Shown here in pieces: positions 9,068 through 17,561 of a stretch of DNA of 64,000 bases (positions within the stretch are counted from its first letter, which is position 1; each line of letters opens with the position of its first letter). Below the pieces are notes generated by a model. The model was not told the origin of the DNA, did not search any database, and was given only the letters and a program-made list of their open reading frames with translations. The position numbers and the translations under genes were made by a program. Source of the DNA: Sulfuriferula sp047300855 (GTDB lineage: Bacteria; Pseudomonadota; Gammaproteobacteria; Burkholderiales; Sulfuriferulaceae); the NCBI RefSeq assembly GCF_047300855.1, contig NZ_CP170197.1:1798001-1862000 (forward strand). Reading direction: 5' to 3'.

Positions 9068-9693
9068 TAATTCAATCCAAAAGGTTGCAGGTCACCGCGT
9101 CCGGCGCGCACTAATACGGGTGCGTCGCCAGTAAGGTCAATTACTGTAGTGAATTCCACATCACAGGCGCCGGCGTCCACGATTAGATCCAGGCGCTTTT
9201 CCAAACGTTCACGGATATCTTCGGCTTCGTGCATGGGTAGTGCGTCGCCCGGCAGGATCAGCGTCATGCTGATAATAGGTTCACCCAGCTCTTCCAGGAG
9301 TGCCAGGGTAACCAAATGTTCCGGCACGCGCAGACCTATCGTATTGCGTTTGGGATGTTGCAGGCGTTTGGGCACCTCGCGCGTCGCCTCAAGTATAAAG
9401 GTGTAACTGCCTGGAGTATTTGCCTTTAGCAGACGAAACTGGGGGTTATCCACCTGGGCATAACGCGCAATCTCGGACAAATCCCGGCACATCAGAGTGA
9501 AATGATGTTTGTCGTCAACTTCACGAATGGCGCGGATACGATCCTGCGCAGCCTTGTCACCCAAGTGGCAACCCAGTGCGTAGCTTGAGTCGGTAGGAAA
9601 AGCAATCACGCCGCCATCACGCAAAATCGCCACAGCCTGTTTAATAAGGCGTGGCTGCGGGGTATCCGGGTGCAACGTAAAATACTGCGCCAT
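9067..9693 (-). CDS. Sua5/YciO/YrdC family protein (threonylcarbamoyl-AMP synthase-like)
   Basis: A 208-residue single-domain YrdC-fold protein beginning MAQYFTLHPDTPQPRLIKQA. It has the nucleotide-binding GGVIAFPTDSSYALGC segment and the DKHHFTLMCRDLSEIA and RVPEH regions of the YciO subgroup. True TsaC/Sua5 enzymes make threonylcarbamoyl-AMP for t6A in tRNA; YciO proteins are paralogues whose activity is less clear, so the functional name is tentative. It sits between a PHP phosphoesterase gene (3-base gap) and the M50 protease (1-base overlap). Confidence 0.88.
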   Translation of the reverse strand: MAQYFTLHPDTPQPRLIKQAVAILRDGGVIAFPTDSSYALGCHLGDKAAQDRIRAIREVDDKHHFTLMCRDLSEIARYAQVDNPQFRLLKANTPGSYTFILEATREVPKRLQHPKRNTIGLRVPEHLVTLALLEELGEPIISMTLILPGDALPMHEAEDIRERLEKRLDLIVDAGACDVEFTTVIDLTGDAPVLVRAGRGDLQPFGLN

Positions 9694-9696
9694 CGC

Positions 9697-10542
9697 TTAA
9701 CCGACCGCCCAGTCATGCCAGATAGGGGTGCACAACTCAGGTAATGCGGGCAGACGCCCGATGTCACGATAACCTTCACCGGGGGCATGAAAATCCGAGC
9801 CACGCGAGGACAATAAACCGAATTTTTGCGCAAGCTTGGCATATTGCGGGTATTGCTCTGGCGTGTGGCTGCCGGTCACCACCTCTATGCCCACACCACC
9901 CAGATTCCTGAATTCTTCCAGAAGTTCATGCATTTTACCGCTACCCATCTGATAGCGGCCTGGGTGCGCAATGACCGCTTGACCACCGCTCGCCACAATC
10001 CAGCTTACTGCTTCTGCCAGGCTTGCCCATTGGTGGCTGACATAGCCTGGCTTGCCCTTTACCAGATACTTCTTGAATACGGTACGCACATCCTTGACGA
10101 TACCTTGCGCCACCAGGTAGCGCGCAAAATGCATACGGCCAATCAAATTTTTGTTACCCGCATGTTGATAAGCGCCTTGCAAGCTGTCTTTGACCCCCGC
10201 TTTATCAAGCTGAGCAGCCATTTTCGCGGCGCGTTCGCCGCGCCCGTAACGTATACCTTCGAGCCCCGCACTCAATACGGGGTGAACCGGATCGATATGC
10301 AGCCCGACGATGTGCAGGGTATGACTACCCCAGGTCACGGAAATTTCCACACCGTTCACCAGTTGGATACCATGCTCCAGCGCCGCCGCACGCGCGGCTT
10401 CAAGGCCGGCAACGTCATCATGATCAGTGAGAGACAATACCGTTACCCCCTGGGCGGCAGCGCGCGCGACCAATTCGGCCGGCGGCAACGTGCCGTCGGA
10501 GACATTGGAATGGCAATGCAAATCGAAATTTTGTTCAGGCAT
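9697..10542 (-). CDS. PHP-domain phosphoesterase (RNase AM/TrpH/YciV family)
   Basis: A metal-dependent PHP phosphoesterase of about 281 residues. Metal-binding motifs are DLHCHSNVSDG at the N terminus, LSLTDHDDVAG, a HPGRY segment and SRGSDFHAPG near the C terminus. E. coli YciV (RNase AM) in this family removes 5' nucleotides and matures rRNA 5' ends and hydrolyses 3',5'-bisphosphates. ATG at 10542 (MPEQNFDLHCHS) is preferred; an upstream in-frame start at 10596 would overlap the region driving the divergent gene. First gene of the minus-strand group running to trpS. Confidence 0.9.
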   Translation of the reverse strand: MPEQNFDLHCHSNVSDGTLPPAELVARAAAQGVTVLSLTDHDDVAGLEAARAAALEHGIQLVNGVEISVTWGSHTLHIVGLHIDPVHPVLSAGLEGIRYGRGERAAKMAAQLDKAGVKDSLQGAYQHAGNKNLIGRMHFARYLVAQGIVKDVRTVFKKYLVKGKPGYVSHQWASLAEAVSWIVASGGQAVIAHPGRYQMGSGKMHELLEEFRNLGGVGIEVVTGSHTPEQYPQYAKLAQKFGLLSSRGSDFHAPGEGYRDIGRLPALPELCTPIWHDWAVG

Positions 10543-10617
10543 GGCAGGTGACTTGTGAAATACAGGCAAATCATAGCAAAATACGCACTCCCCCACTATC
10601 CCGATACGTCCTTATCT

Positions 10618-11337
10618 ATGCCTATCCCTGCGGAAATCCGCACCAGTTTTGCTGAGGCAAACAATCTCGTGCTGCAATCCTTTTCCGAATCCGGCATACA
10701 GGCAGGCAGTCAAGTGACTCCCGATCAACTGGGAGAAGCGATCGAGCAATTCCTGTATGTGTTCGATAAACTGGATAATGAATATGGTGAAACCGGCCCG
10801 CTACCTTATGACGACGTAAGCCAGCTTGGAGATCACGCCATCGGATTCTTGATGGACCTGGCTTACTGGGCGGAACGATTGAGATTGCCCAAATCGAAAA
10901 TGGACCTGGAAAAAACGGCGCTGGCCGTGGCTCATTGGATAATCCGGCATGACGGTGAATTGCGCACGCTGGAACCCCTCGTCAACAGCCTGGCTGCCAG
11001 TGCCAATCTGACGCAGGACGTGCCTACGCTCAAAGCCATGTGTGAAGTAATTGGTGATGTAATCGAACATGCCGCGCCTGCTATCAAAAGCGATCTGGAA
11101 AAAAACGATACGGCCCGTCCCTGGCGCATTCTCAATTTCAATTACGCTATTGTTGCCACACGCACCCAGGATAAAGAATTAATGGCAAAAGCCTTCGATA
11201 CGCTGGGACGAAATTTACCTGAGGATTGCCCCGAATTTTTCGAGCAAGGGCTGCAACAGGCCCAAAAAGAGGTATATGGCGCGGAAGTACGCGAACTGAT
11301 GCAAGATTACTTTAAACGCTGGGCTACAAGGCATTGA
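10618..11337 (+). CDS. Conserved hypothetical protein, all-helical
   Basis: Acidic, soluble-looking protein of 239 residues starting MPIPAEIRTSF. No signal peptide, membrane segment or known catalytic motif is visible. The sequence looks entirely alpha-helical, with repeated helix-like stretches (GEAIEQFLYVFDKLDNE, KTALAVAHWIIRHDGELRT), compatible with a TPR-like or helical-repeat fold; this is impression only. ATG at 10618 fits the divergent layout better than the frame's upstream start at 10555. It is followed three bases later by yciB and then yciI and bolA. I do not recognise a function; similar proteins occur upstream of yciB in relatives. Confidence 0.7.
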   Translation: MPIPAEIRTSFAEANNLVLQSFSESGIQAGSQVTPDQLGEAIEQFLYVFDKLDNEYGETGPLPYDDVSQLGDHAIGFLMDLAYWAERLRLPKSKMDLEKTALAVAHWIIRHDGELRTLEPLVNSLAASANLTQDVPTLKAMCEVIGDVIEHAAPAIKSDLEKNDTARPWRILNFNYAIVATRTQDKELMAKAFDTLGRNLPEDCPEFFEQGLQQAQKEVYGAEVRELMQDYFKRWATRH

Positions 11338-11340
11338 ACC

Positions 11341-11874
11341 ATGAAATTTCTGTTTGATTTTTTCCCTATCCTGCTTTTTTTCATCGCGTATAAATTTGGG
11401 GGTATCTATGTTGCAACAGGCGTTGCCATTGCCGCCAGTTTTGTACAAATTGGCTGGGTGATGGCGCGCGGCAAAAAGGTCGAACCCATGATGTGGATCA
11501 GCCTGGCGATTATTGTCGTGTTCGGTGGTGCAACGCTATTGTTGCACAATGAAACCTTTATTAAATGGAAGCCAACTGTACTCTACTGGCTGTTTGCGGC
11601 GGTTTTATTGGGCGGTTCCTGGTTGTTCAAAAAAAACATCATGCGTACGATGATGGCCAAGCAAATCAGTCTGCCAGACACTGTATGGAATAAACTTAAT
11701 CTGAGTTGGGCGGCTTTTTTCGTCGTCATGGGCGCAACGAATTTGTATGTGGCGTACAGTTTTTCCACCGATATATGGGTGGATTTCAAGCTGTTCGGCA
11801 GTACCGCCATGATGCTGGTGTTTGTCATCGCACAAAGCCTCATCCTGTCCAAACATATGAATAACGAGGAATAG
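11341..11874 (+). CDS. yciB: YciB/IspZ inner-membrane protein (septation protein A)
   Basis: Polytopic membrane protein of 177 residues, start MKFLFDFFPILLFFIAYKFGG, which is the characteristic YciB N terminus. Five hydrophobic segments are visible. YciB interacts with cell-elongation and division proteins and affects envelope integrity; Shigella ispZ mutants show septation defects. It is in a tight run with the hypothetical gene upstream (3 bases), yciI (5 bases downstream) and bolA, a known neighbourhood in proteobacteria. Confidence 0.95.
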   Translation: MKFLFDFFPILLFFIAYKFGGIYVATGVAIAASFVQIGWVMARGKKVEPMMWISLAIIVVFGGATLLLHNETFIKWKPTVLYWLFAAVLLGGSWLFKKNIMRTMMAKQISLPDTVWNKLNLSWAAFFVVMGATNLYVAYSFSTDIWVDFKLFGSTAMMLVFVIAQSLILSKHMNNEE

Positions 11875-11879
11875 ATAGC

Positions 11880-12182
11880 GTGTGGTACGCAATCATGAGC
11901 GAAGACATCAACGGCAGTCTGGCGCAACGCATGGCTGCCCGGCCTGCTCATCTTGAACGCTTAAAAGCACTGCAAAATGAAGGCCGTTTGCTTCTGGCTG
12001 GACCTTTTCCGGCGATCGATAACATCGATCCGGGTTCTGCAGGTTTTTCCGGCAGTTTGGTTGTTGCGGAATTTGATTCGCTCGAAGCAGCAAATATTTG
12101 GGCTGATGACGATCCCTATGTCATCGCAGGTGTTTACGCTCGGGTTATCGTCAAACCATTCAAAAAAGTCCTGCCTGCATGA
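11880..12182 (+). CDS. yciI: YciI family protein
   Basis: A 100-residue member of the YciI/YCII family (dimeric alpha-beta ferredoxin-like fold). The His and Asp positions usual for this family are seen in the ARPAHLERLKAL helix and ADDDPYVIAGVY strand. The start is GTG at 11880 (MWYAIMSEDINGSL), matching family N termini. E. coli YciI has no firmly established role; some relatives are dehydrochlorinase-like enzymes. It overlaps bolA by four bases (ATGA), implying translational coupling. Confidence 0.92.
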   Translation: MWYAIMSEDINGSLAQRMAARPAHLERLKALQNEGRLLLAGPFPAIDNIDPGSAGFSGSLVVAEFDSLEAANIWADDDPYVIAGVYARVIVKPFKKVLPA

Positions 12183-12442
12183 GTACGATTGAACTTATGC
12201 ACGACCGCTTAGCCTTAATGCAAGTAGAGCATCTTGATATTGAAGATGAAAGTGCACAACATGCCGGGCATGCAGGCGCTAGAAGCGGGGGTGGGCATTA
12301 CAGGTTGCATATTGTTTCTGCAGCGTTTAATGGAAAAACAACCCTAGAACGCCATCGTATGGTATACGATGCGCTTGGTGAGTTAATGCATCATCACATA
12401 CATGCTTTAAGCATCACTGCGCACACACCAGAAGAACTATAG
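12179..12442 (+). CDS. bolA: BolA family protein
   Basis: An 87-residue BolA/IbaG-type protein with the class II KH-like fold. The conserved GGHYRLHIVSAAFNGKTTLERHR segment has the invariant C-terminal His that, with a monothiol glutaredoxin, can ligate a [2Fe-2S] cluster. BolA proteins act in iron-sulfur trafficking and stress responses. The internal stretch HAGHAGARSGGGHY adds several further histidines. It overlaps yciI by ATGA and lies 33 bases before the parvulin gene. Confidence 0.93.
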   Translation: MSTIELMHDRLALMQVEHLDIEDESAQHAGHAGARSGGGHYRLHIVSAAFNGKTTLERHRMVYDALGELMHHHIHALSITAHTPEEL

Positions 12443-12475
12443 TCGCCCTGATTAATTTAACTAAAGGATCAACAG

Positions 12476-13315
12476 ATGCTATTGAAAAAAATTACTGCCG
12501 CTACCGTTTGTGTTATAGGGCTGACTGCTCTGACCGGCTGTAATGCAGCTGAAACCACCGCTAAGCCGGATACGAAAGTTTCCTCTACCGCTGCTTCCTC
12601 AAAACCCGTTGCCGTCGTAAATGGCATAGCGATCCCGCAGAGCCAGTATGATCTGCTCAAACAGGATCGCATTCAGCAAGGCCAGCCAGACAACGAACAG
12701 ACTGCCGCCGCATTACGGGATAGCCTGATCAACGCCCAGATACTCGCGCAACAAGCCACCAAAATGGGACTGGATAAAGATCCCACCATGCAAACCCGCC
12801 TGGATCTGGTCAAAACAGAAATGCTGGCCAAAGCTTTTCTGGCCAATTACATCAAAACCCATCCTATAAGCGAAGCTGATCTGAAAGCCCAATATGACAA
12901 GGTCAAGGCTCAGATGGGTAGCAAAGAATATGAGGTCAGCCACATTCTGGTTGACAATGAAGCTGAGGCCAAGAAAATTATCGCCGAACTCAACAGCAAG
13001 AAAGCCAAATTCGAGGATTTGGCCAAGAAATATTCCAAGGATTCCTCTGCAGCCAAAGGCGGCCTGATTGGTTGGGCTGCCCCCGGCAATCTGGTGAAGG
13101 AGTTTTCCGATGCCATGGTGCAACTGAAAAAAGGCGAATACACCAAAACTCCAGTGCATACCCAATTTGGATGGCATGTTATCCGCGTAGACAATATCCG
13201 GGACCTGAAACTGCCTCCTTTCAATGAAGTAAAAGATCAATTGCGCGGGCAAATGGAGCAGGAAATGATCAAAAAAGAAATTGCGGATATGCGTGCCAGC
13301 GCCAAAGTAGAATAG
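12476..13315 (+). CDS. Peptidyl-prolyl cis-trans isomerase, parvulin/PrsA-like lipoprotein
   Basis: Periplasmic folding catalyst of 279 residues. A signal peptide ends in the lipobox LTGC, predicting a lipid-anchored Cys at about position 22. A SurA-N-like helical region follows (VNGIAIPQSQYDLLKQDRI), then a parvulin domain at about 155-245 with EVSHILV, the GGLIGWAAPG loop and FGWHVIRV, the usual active-site elements. A good AAAGGA ribosome site lies eight bases before ATG. The gene closes the yciB-yciI-bolA run and is followed by a strong terminator. Confidence 0.93.
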   Translation: MLLKKITAATVCVIGLTALTGCNAAETTAKPDTKVSSTAASSKPVAVVNGIAIPQSQYDLLKQDRIQQGQPDNEQTAAALRDSLINAQILAQQATKMGLDKDPTMQTRLDLVKTEMLAKAFLANYIKTHPISEADLKAQYDKVKAQMGSKEYEVSHILVDNEAEAKKIIAELNSKKAKFEDLAKKYSKDSSAAKGGLIGWAAPGNLVKEFSDAMVQLKKGEYTKTPVHTQFGWHVIRVDNIRDLKLPPFNEVKDQLRGQMEQEMIKKEIADMRASAKVE

Positions 13316-13335
13316 TCTTTGCGCCTGGGATGAGG

Positions 13336-13360
13336 AAGCGCGGCTATGCCGCGCTTTTTT
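13336..13360 (+). terminator. Rho-independent terminator after the parvulin gene
   Basis: A nine-pair perfect stem AAGCGCGGC / GCCGCGCTT with a TAT loop, followed by a run of T. It begins 21 bases after the parvulin stop and separates this operon from hfq. Confidence 0.92.
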
Positions 13361-13477
13361 GTTCCAATGATTCCGAAACAATATTCAGATGCAAAAATTA
13401 TTGAAACGACTATGCTGAATACACATTGATTTAACGTGCGAGCTAGTGTTCTTTAGGTAAATGATTGTGAGGCAGCA

Positions 13478-13726
13478 ATGAGTGACAAAGACCGACTAAA
13501 TCTCCAGGATCAGTTCCTGAATGCGTTACGCAAGGAGCACATGCCTGTATCCGTGTTTCTGGTGAATGGCATCAAACTGGTAGGCAAGATCGAATCATTT
13601 GATCAGTACATGGTAATGCTGAAAGGTCATGACAATGTCAGCCAGGCTATTTTCAAGCATGCCATTTCGACAGTTTCACCCTCAAGACAAGTTTCTATAG
13701 AAGAAAATACCGGCAAACCGGAGTAA
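13478..13726 (+). CDS. hfq: Hfq-like RNA chaperone, divergent and solitary
   Basis: An 82-residue Sm-fold RNA-binding protein that forms a hexamer. The family core is clear: LQDQFLNALRKEHMPVSVF, NGIKL, ESFDQY and KHAISTV. Differences from the E. coli type are DQFLN for DPFLN, the rim arginine patch RRER reduced to RKEH, FKH for YKH at the proximal site, and two extra residues (KGHDNVSQ against KNTVSQ) in the Sm2 region. The gene stands alone, with a terminator before and a tRNA gene after, not in the common miaA-hfq-hflX order. It may be a second Hfq or the only one; the rest of the genome is needed to tell. ATG follows a GAGGCAGCA site. Confidence 0.9.
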   Translation: MSDKDRLNLQDQFLNALRKEHMPVSVFLVNGIKLVGKIESFDQYMVMLKGHDNVSQAIFKHAISTVSPSRQVSIEENTGKPE

Positions 13727-13791
13727 TCTGAACAGCCGGTGAATTTTTCTGCGACAGTGTTGTTTAACTTATTCAGCAATAACTTTTGATT

Positions 13792-13882
13792 TGGCGGAGA
13801 GGGCGGGATTCGAACCCGCGTTAGGATATTATCCTAAACACGCTTTCCAGGCGTGCGACTTAAACCGCTCATCCACCTCTCC
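13792..13882 (-). tRNA. tRNA-Ser (anticodon GGA)
   Basis: On the minus strand a complete class II tRNA is visible. The acceptor stem is GGAGAGG / CCTCTCC with a G discriminator and encoded CCA at the 3' end. The anticodon arm is CACGC-CTGGAAA-GCGTG with anticodon GGA. A long variable arm (TTAGGATAATATCCTAA) and a T arm with GGTTCGAATCC follow. The long variable arm is the serine identity feature. The anticodon reads UCC and UCU codons. Confidence 0.97.
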
Positions 13883-14054
13883 GGAATATCATTTTCTGGA
13901 AGCCAAATAATGCTTTTCGTGCAACCCCAGAAAGGGCGCAAGAATACCGGAGATGGCGTTTAACAGCAAGGTGTTTATCGTCTTGCAATGCCTCTTCAAA
14001 AGAAAAATGGTATGATTGGCGACTGTTAATATTGTTCTGAACAAGGCATTTTGC

Positions 14055-14924
14055 ATGGCGTATGCCGAACTCTCACTGCTGGAACAACTCGCCACCAACA
14101 GTTCACCCTACCATGACCCGCTGCAACGGCTGAATTGGGAGACGCTGGACACCAAAGCGTACTGGCTACCACCGACAGCCATCTCCTTGTTTGGAACGCG
14201 CGAATATGACGAGTTAGCGGAAACCACCCGCATTCGTCTGTCGCAATACGAGTTCACCGGCTTTATTCAGGCAGGCTTGTGGCTCGAAGCCATTTTCGTG
14301 GAACGCCTGTCACGCAATCTCCGACACACCCAGTCGGCACAGGAGCTCGCTTACTACCTGCATGAGATACGCGAGGAATCCGGGCATAGCCTGATGTTTC
14401 TCAAGTTGATGGAAAAAGGCGGCCTGCGCCTGCCCGGCGTATGGCGCAACCGGCCACGCACTGCGGATTTTCTTGGTCGCCATGCACCGATCAATACCAC
14501 GCTATTCTGGCTGGCCGTAACGATAGGTGAAGAGGTCCCAGACAAACTTAACCGCTACATCCGTACGCACGGTAATGACAGCGTAGACCCGTTGATTCGG
14601 CAGATGTGCACGTTGCATGTAATTGATGAAGCGCGCCACATTGCCCATGCGCGCAATGCGCTCGAGCAAAGCCTGGCGCGTACCTCGGCCTGGCACAAGA
14701 AGTTGCTGACCCCAGTAGTTAATTTATTGATACGCCAGTTCGTAACGACTTTTTATCTGCCACAGACCGATGTTTATGAGCTGTCCGGTCTTAATCCCGG
14801 CCACCAGTGGCGTGAGATTGCCCGGCACAATCCGGCGCGACGCGAGTTCATTCAAGCCTGCCTGAATCCAAGTTTGAACCTGCTACGCGGGCACGGATTT
14901 GCGGTAAAGGATCCCGCCCTTTGA
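14055..14924 (+). CDS. AurF-like diiron oxygenase
   Basis: A 289-residue protein resembling the AurF family (p-aminobenzoate N-oxygenase type diiron proteins). Iron-ligand style motifs appear in helical context: an early ARE/E-rich helix, EIREESGHSLMFLKLM, TIGEEVPDKLNR and VIDEARHIAHARNAL, the paired ExxH and DExRH arrangement of such non-heme diiron enzymes. The family oxidises amines to nitro groups or does other oxygenations; the substrate here is unknown. ATG at 14055 (MAYAELSLLEQ) is preferred over a start at 14016. It converges with the hemerythrin gene (7-base gap) and lies next to three further genes of an unusual set, two likely iron enzymes among them. Confidence 0.75.
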   Translation: MAYAELSLLEQLATNSSPYHDPLQRLNWETLDTKAYWLPPTAISLFGTREYDELAETTRIRLSQYEFTGFIQAGLWLEAIFVERLSRNLRHTQSAQELAYYLHEIREESGHSLMFLKLMEKGGLRLPGVWRNRPRTADFLGRHAPINTTLFWLAVTIGEEVPDKLNRYIRTHGNDSVDPLIRQMCTLHVIDEARHIAHARNALEQSLARTSAWHKKLLTPVVNLLIRQFVTTFYLPQTDVYELSGLNPGHQWREIARHNPARREFIQACLNPSLNLLRGHGFAVKDPAL

Positions 14925-14931
14925 CCGTCAG

Positions 14932-15639
14932 CTAGTCCTGTAAAATCTCCATTACCTTGTTGAACAGAGCCGTGCGCGCCTGTTCGGGCGCTTTGTTCAA
15001 AGCGCCTGTCCATACTGGAAACAAGGTAGCTTCCTCGCGTTGCTCATGCTTGGACAAGTACCCTGCGAGAATGGCCAGCAAAGGCCCTATACTCGCACTA
15101 CTCGCGTCCGCTTCTTCAAAGCCGGCTTCAATCATGACCGACTGATTCAGGATTTCGTCGTGTTCCTGCATCATCGCAGCGCTGGGATCAAAACCCTGGG
15201 CATTGGGGGGGGTGCGGATGGCCCGCGCCAGCAGGTCATGCTCCACTCGCAGATGCTTGCGCAGACCCTCGGTAAAAGCGCGCATTAACCCGTGGGCCAT
15301 CTCCAGTTGACCGTTATCGGTAAGGTGGATGACCTGAGAGAACATCGCATCCAGCCGTTTGTGGTCGCGCTTGAGCATATCCAGCACGTCCACTGGCGGC
15401 ACATCCTCGGCGCGATGAATCACTGCACGCCAATGCTGACCTGGGTCTTCGCTCAATTCCCAGCGCAGGTTGTTGCGCAACTGCAAATTGAGGCTGTGCA
15501 GGATAATGGCCGGATCTTCAGCAAACAGGAAGGTGACGGTCTCGCCGCGTGCCATATCCTTGATTTCATAAAAAACGGAAGTTTGCAGCTGGCTGGATGC
15601 ATGCCCGGTCAAGTCACAGAAATGATTATCGGCTGTCAT
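14932..15639 (-). CDS. DUF2249 plus hemerythrin-like domain protein
   Basis: About 235 residues in two parts. The N-terminal 75 residues match the DUF2249 pattern (FYEIKDMARGETVTFLFAEDP, ending LRWELSEDPGQHWRAVI). The C-terminal part is a four-helix hemerythrin-like domain with iron ligands in LKRDHKRLDAMF, HLRVEHDLL, MQEHDEILN and KHEQREEATLFP. DUF2249-hemerythrin combinations are associated with O2/NO handling and repair of iron proteins (as in RIC/YtfE relatives); its exact role is not known. ATG at 15639 lies five bases after the stop of the 638-residue gene, suggesting one operon. Confidence 0.85.
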   Translation of the reverse strand: MTADNHFCDLTGHASSQLQTSVFYEIKDMARGETVTFLFAEDPAIILHSLNLQLRNNLRWELSEDPGQHWRAVIHRAEDVPPVDVLDMLKRDHKRLDAMFSQVIHLTDNGQLEMAHGLMRAFTEGLRKHLRVEHDLLARAIRTPPNAQGFDPSAAMMQEHDEILNQSVMIEAGFEEADASSASIGPLLAILAGYLSKHEQREEATLFPVWTGALNKAPEQARTALFNKVMEILQD

Positions 15640-15644
15640 TGCAA

Positions 15645-17561
15645 TCAAAATCCGAACATGTGATCCAGACAAAACGCCTGCTCGCCGTGCAATGTGCCGT
15701 GATATCCGAACAGGCGGCATGTCACGTCGCGAATGATGATGTAGGCGCCCTGCCCGGCCTGCCGACGATGATCCGCATCAAACATTTCCGAATAGCGCCA
15801 GTGCAGCGAACCACTGCATGGGATGGCGATTTTTTGTTGGGCAATTTCCTCACCCAATCCGTTGAACAAACTAAGCGTGGTATCGGAATGCGCATGCCAG
15901 GGTGTGGAAGCTGGATAAATCAGATGACACATGGTGTCCAGCGGCACATCGCCCAGCCGCAGGAACAGCCGCGTACTCAGGCCCGGAGGTGCGCTGGCGT
16001 AGGATTGCGGTTCGTTCTTGTAGGTGAGCACGGTGTTGAATACATGCGCGCCGAAGCTGGACTCGGCGATGTGGCCGCTACTGTTATGGGTGTAGCGGAA
16101 CAGGCTGTGCAGCCAGCCATCGGCGCTGCCGCCGTGACTGAAATCATAAACCAGTTCGACGTGGCCGGAACCGCTGGGCAGATTGGCGCCCTGCTCCTTC
16201 AGCAATGCATTGATATCAAGCTCCACACTCTCGTTACGCTGCAGACAACCGAAATCGTGGCGCGCGGTTTCCACCCCGGAAGCGTCATACACGATTGCGG
16301 CGATCGGCAGATCCCGCTGCGCGGTGGACATCGGTGTGGGCTGTACAACGCTGCGCCATAGCGCCGTCGGCAAAATTGGGGCAGGCAGGATGTACCCTTT
16401 ACCCATATACGTCGTCATGGCAGGAATACCAGGATCGACGACAAGATCGTTGCGCTCGACATTAACGTGTGCGATGCGGCTGCGCCCGTTTGTCACGTGT
16501 ACCTCGTAGCGTGGTCGCACGAAATGGCGCCCTGCCTGTACTTCCAGTTGCTGCGGCCAGCGCGCTTCGGGAAATAGCGCAGCCACATCGAGTGCATAGC
16601 AGGCAAACGCCGGGATCATCTGATCCACATAACGAATGTCGTCAGACCCCATCAGATTGAGCCCCACTGCGCCCGCCGGTATAGGCACCGGGTGACTGTT
16701 TTGTATCCACATGACCACACGCTCATTGTCGCGCGGCGCGGGTAGTCCGGCAAACAAATCGGATGGCCAGGCATTGGCGTCATGGGTGCAGGACAGCACG
16801 GTGTCATCGTCACCAAAGGTATCCAGTGCATACTTGACCACATCGTGGCGCGCCACACCCAACACGTGCATGAACAGCGATCCGGTGAATTCGCCGAGAT
16901 TGAAACGGCGGCGCACCTCCCGGCTATCCACGATCAGGCTGGCACCGGGCGCGGGGATTTCCTCCTGCCACTCGGCCAATACGCCGCCGTTGCTGTCGAA
17001 CAGGCGCAACCACACAGTGGGCGGCTTGGCAGCTCCCAGCCCGGACCAGTAATCGCAGGTCACAATGCGGGTGTGCTGACCTGCCGCGTCCCGCAAAAAG
17101 CCGAAGTTGGTGGCAAAGTTGAGCGGATCAAGATAGCGCCGACGGTTGGTAAGCATGGTATCGGGCAGGCGCATGTCATCCAGGCTCATGACCGTCATGC
17201 CAGCGGGCAACAGATGGCGGATATGGTCCACCAGACGAGATGCGTCGAATGCAGTGACCAGCAATACCCGTGCGTCGCTTTGCGGCAGCCCGGTAACGGG
17301 CTGTACGCGCATGCCCAGCAAGGTTTTGCCGATGTCTTCCAGGCGCTGCACAAACACCGCCCGAATATCCAGCTCGGCCAGCGCATAAAATTCACAGAAA
17401 CTCTCCGCCATCCCCAATGGGTCATACACAGCAACGCTGCCCTTATCCCGCAACTTGTCGAGTAAAGCAGCCGCAAGCGGTGCGCTAAGCGGGTGACCCA
17501 ATGCCTTGAAAAAGCTGTTGCCGCCCTTGGCATTGCTGAAGGTTTCAATTTTTAACGCCAT
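15645..17561 (-). CDS. Unknown 638-residue protein in the ELM1/2OG-oxygenase operon
   Basis: I do not recognise this protein. The first 170 residues look alternating alpha/beta, with GSVAVYDPLGMAESFCEFY and RVLLVTAFDASRLVDHIRHL resembling Rossmann-type strands and turns. The remaining 450 residues look beta-rich, with many aromatic residues and motifs such as THDANAWPSDLFAGLP, RHFVRPRYEVHV and VELVYDFSHGGSADGWLHSLF. There is no signal peptide or membrane segment. The gene abuts the ELM1 gene (no gap) and precedes the hemerythrin gene by five bases, so the products may act together. Whether the C-terminal part is a carbohydrate-binding or enzyme domain cannot be told from sequence alone. Confidence 0.8.
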   Translation of the reverse strand: MALKIETFSNAKGGNSFFKALGHPLSAPLAAALLDKLRDKGSVAVYDPLGMAESFCEFYALAELDIRAVFVQRLEDIGKTLLGMRVQPVTGLPQSDARVLLVTAFDASRLVDHIRHLLPAGMTVMSLDDMRLPDTMLTNRRRYLDPLNFATNFGFLRDAAGQHTRIVTCDYWSGLGAAKPPTVWLRLFDSNGGVLAEWQEEIPAPGASLIVDSREVRRRFNLGEFTGSLFMHVLGVARHDVVKYALDTFGDDDTVLSCTHDANAWPSDLFAGLPAPRDNERVVMWIQNSHPVPIPAGAVGLNLMGSDDIRYVDQMIPAFACYALDVAALFPEARWPQQLEVQAGRHFVRPRYEVHVTNGRSRIAHVNVERNDLVVDPGIPAMTTYMGKGYILPAPILPTALWRSVVQPTPMSTAQRDLPIAAIVYDASGVETARHDFGCLQRNESVELDINALLKEQGANLPSGSGHVELVYDFSHGGSADGWLHSLFRYTHNSSGHIAESSFGAHVFNTVLTYKNEPQSYASAPPGLSTRLFLRLGDVPLDTMCHLIYPASTPWHAHSDTTLSLFNGLGEEIAQQKIAIPCSGSLHWRYSEMFDADHRRQAGQGAYIIIRDVTCRLFGYHGTLHGEQAFCLDHMFGF

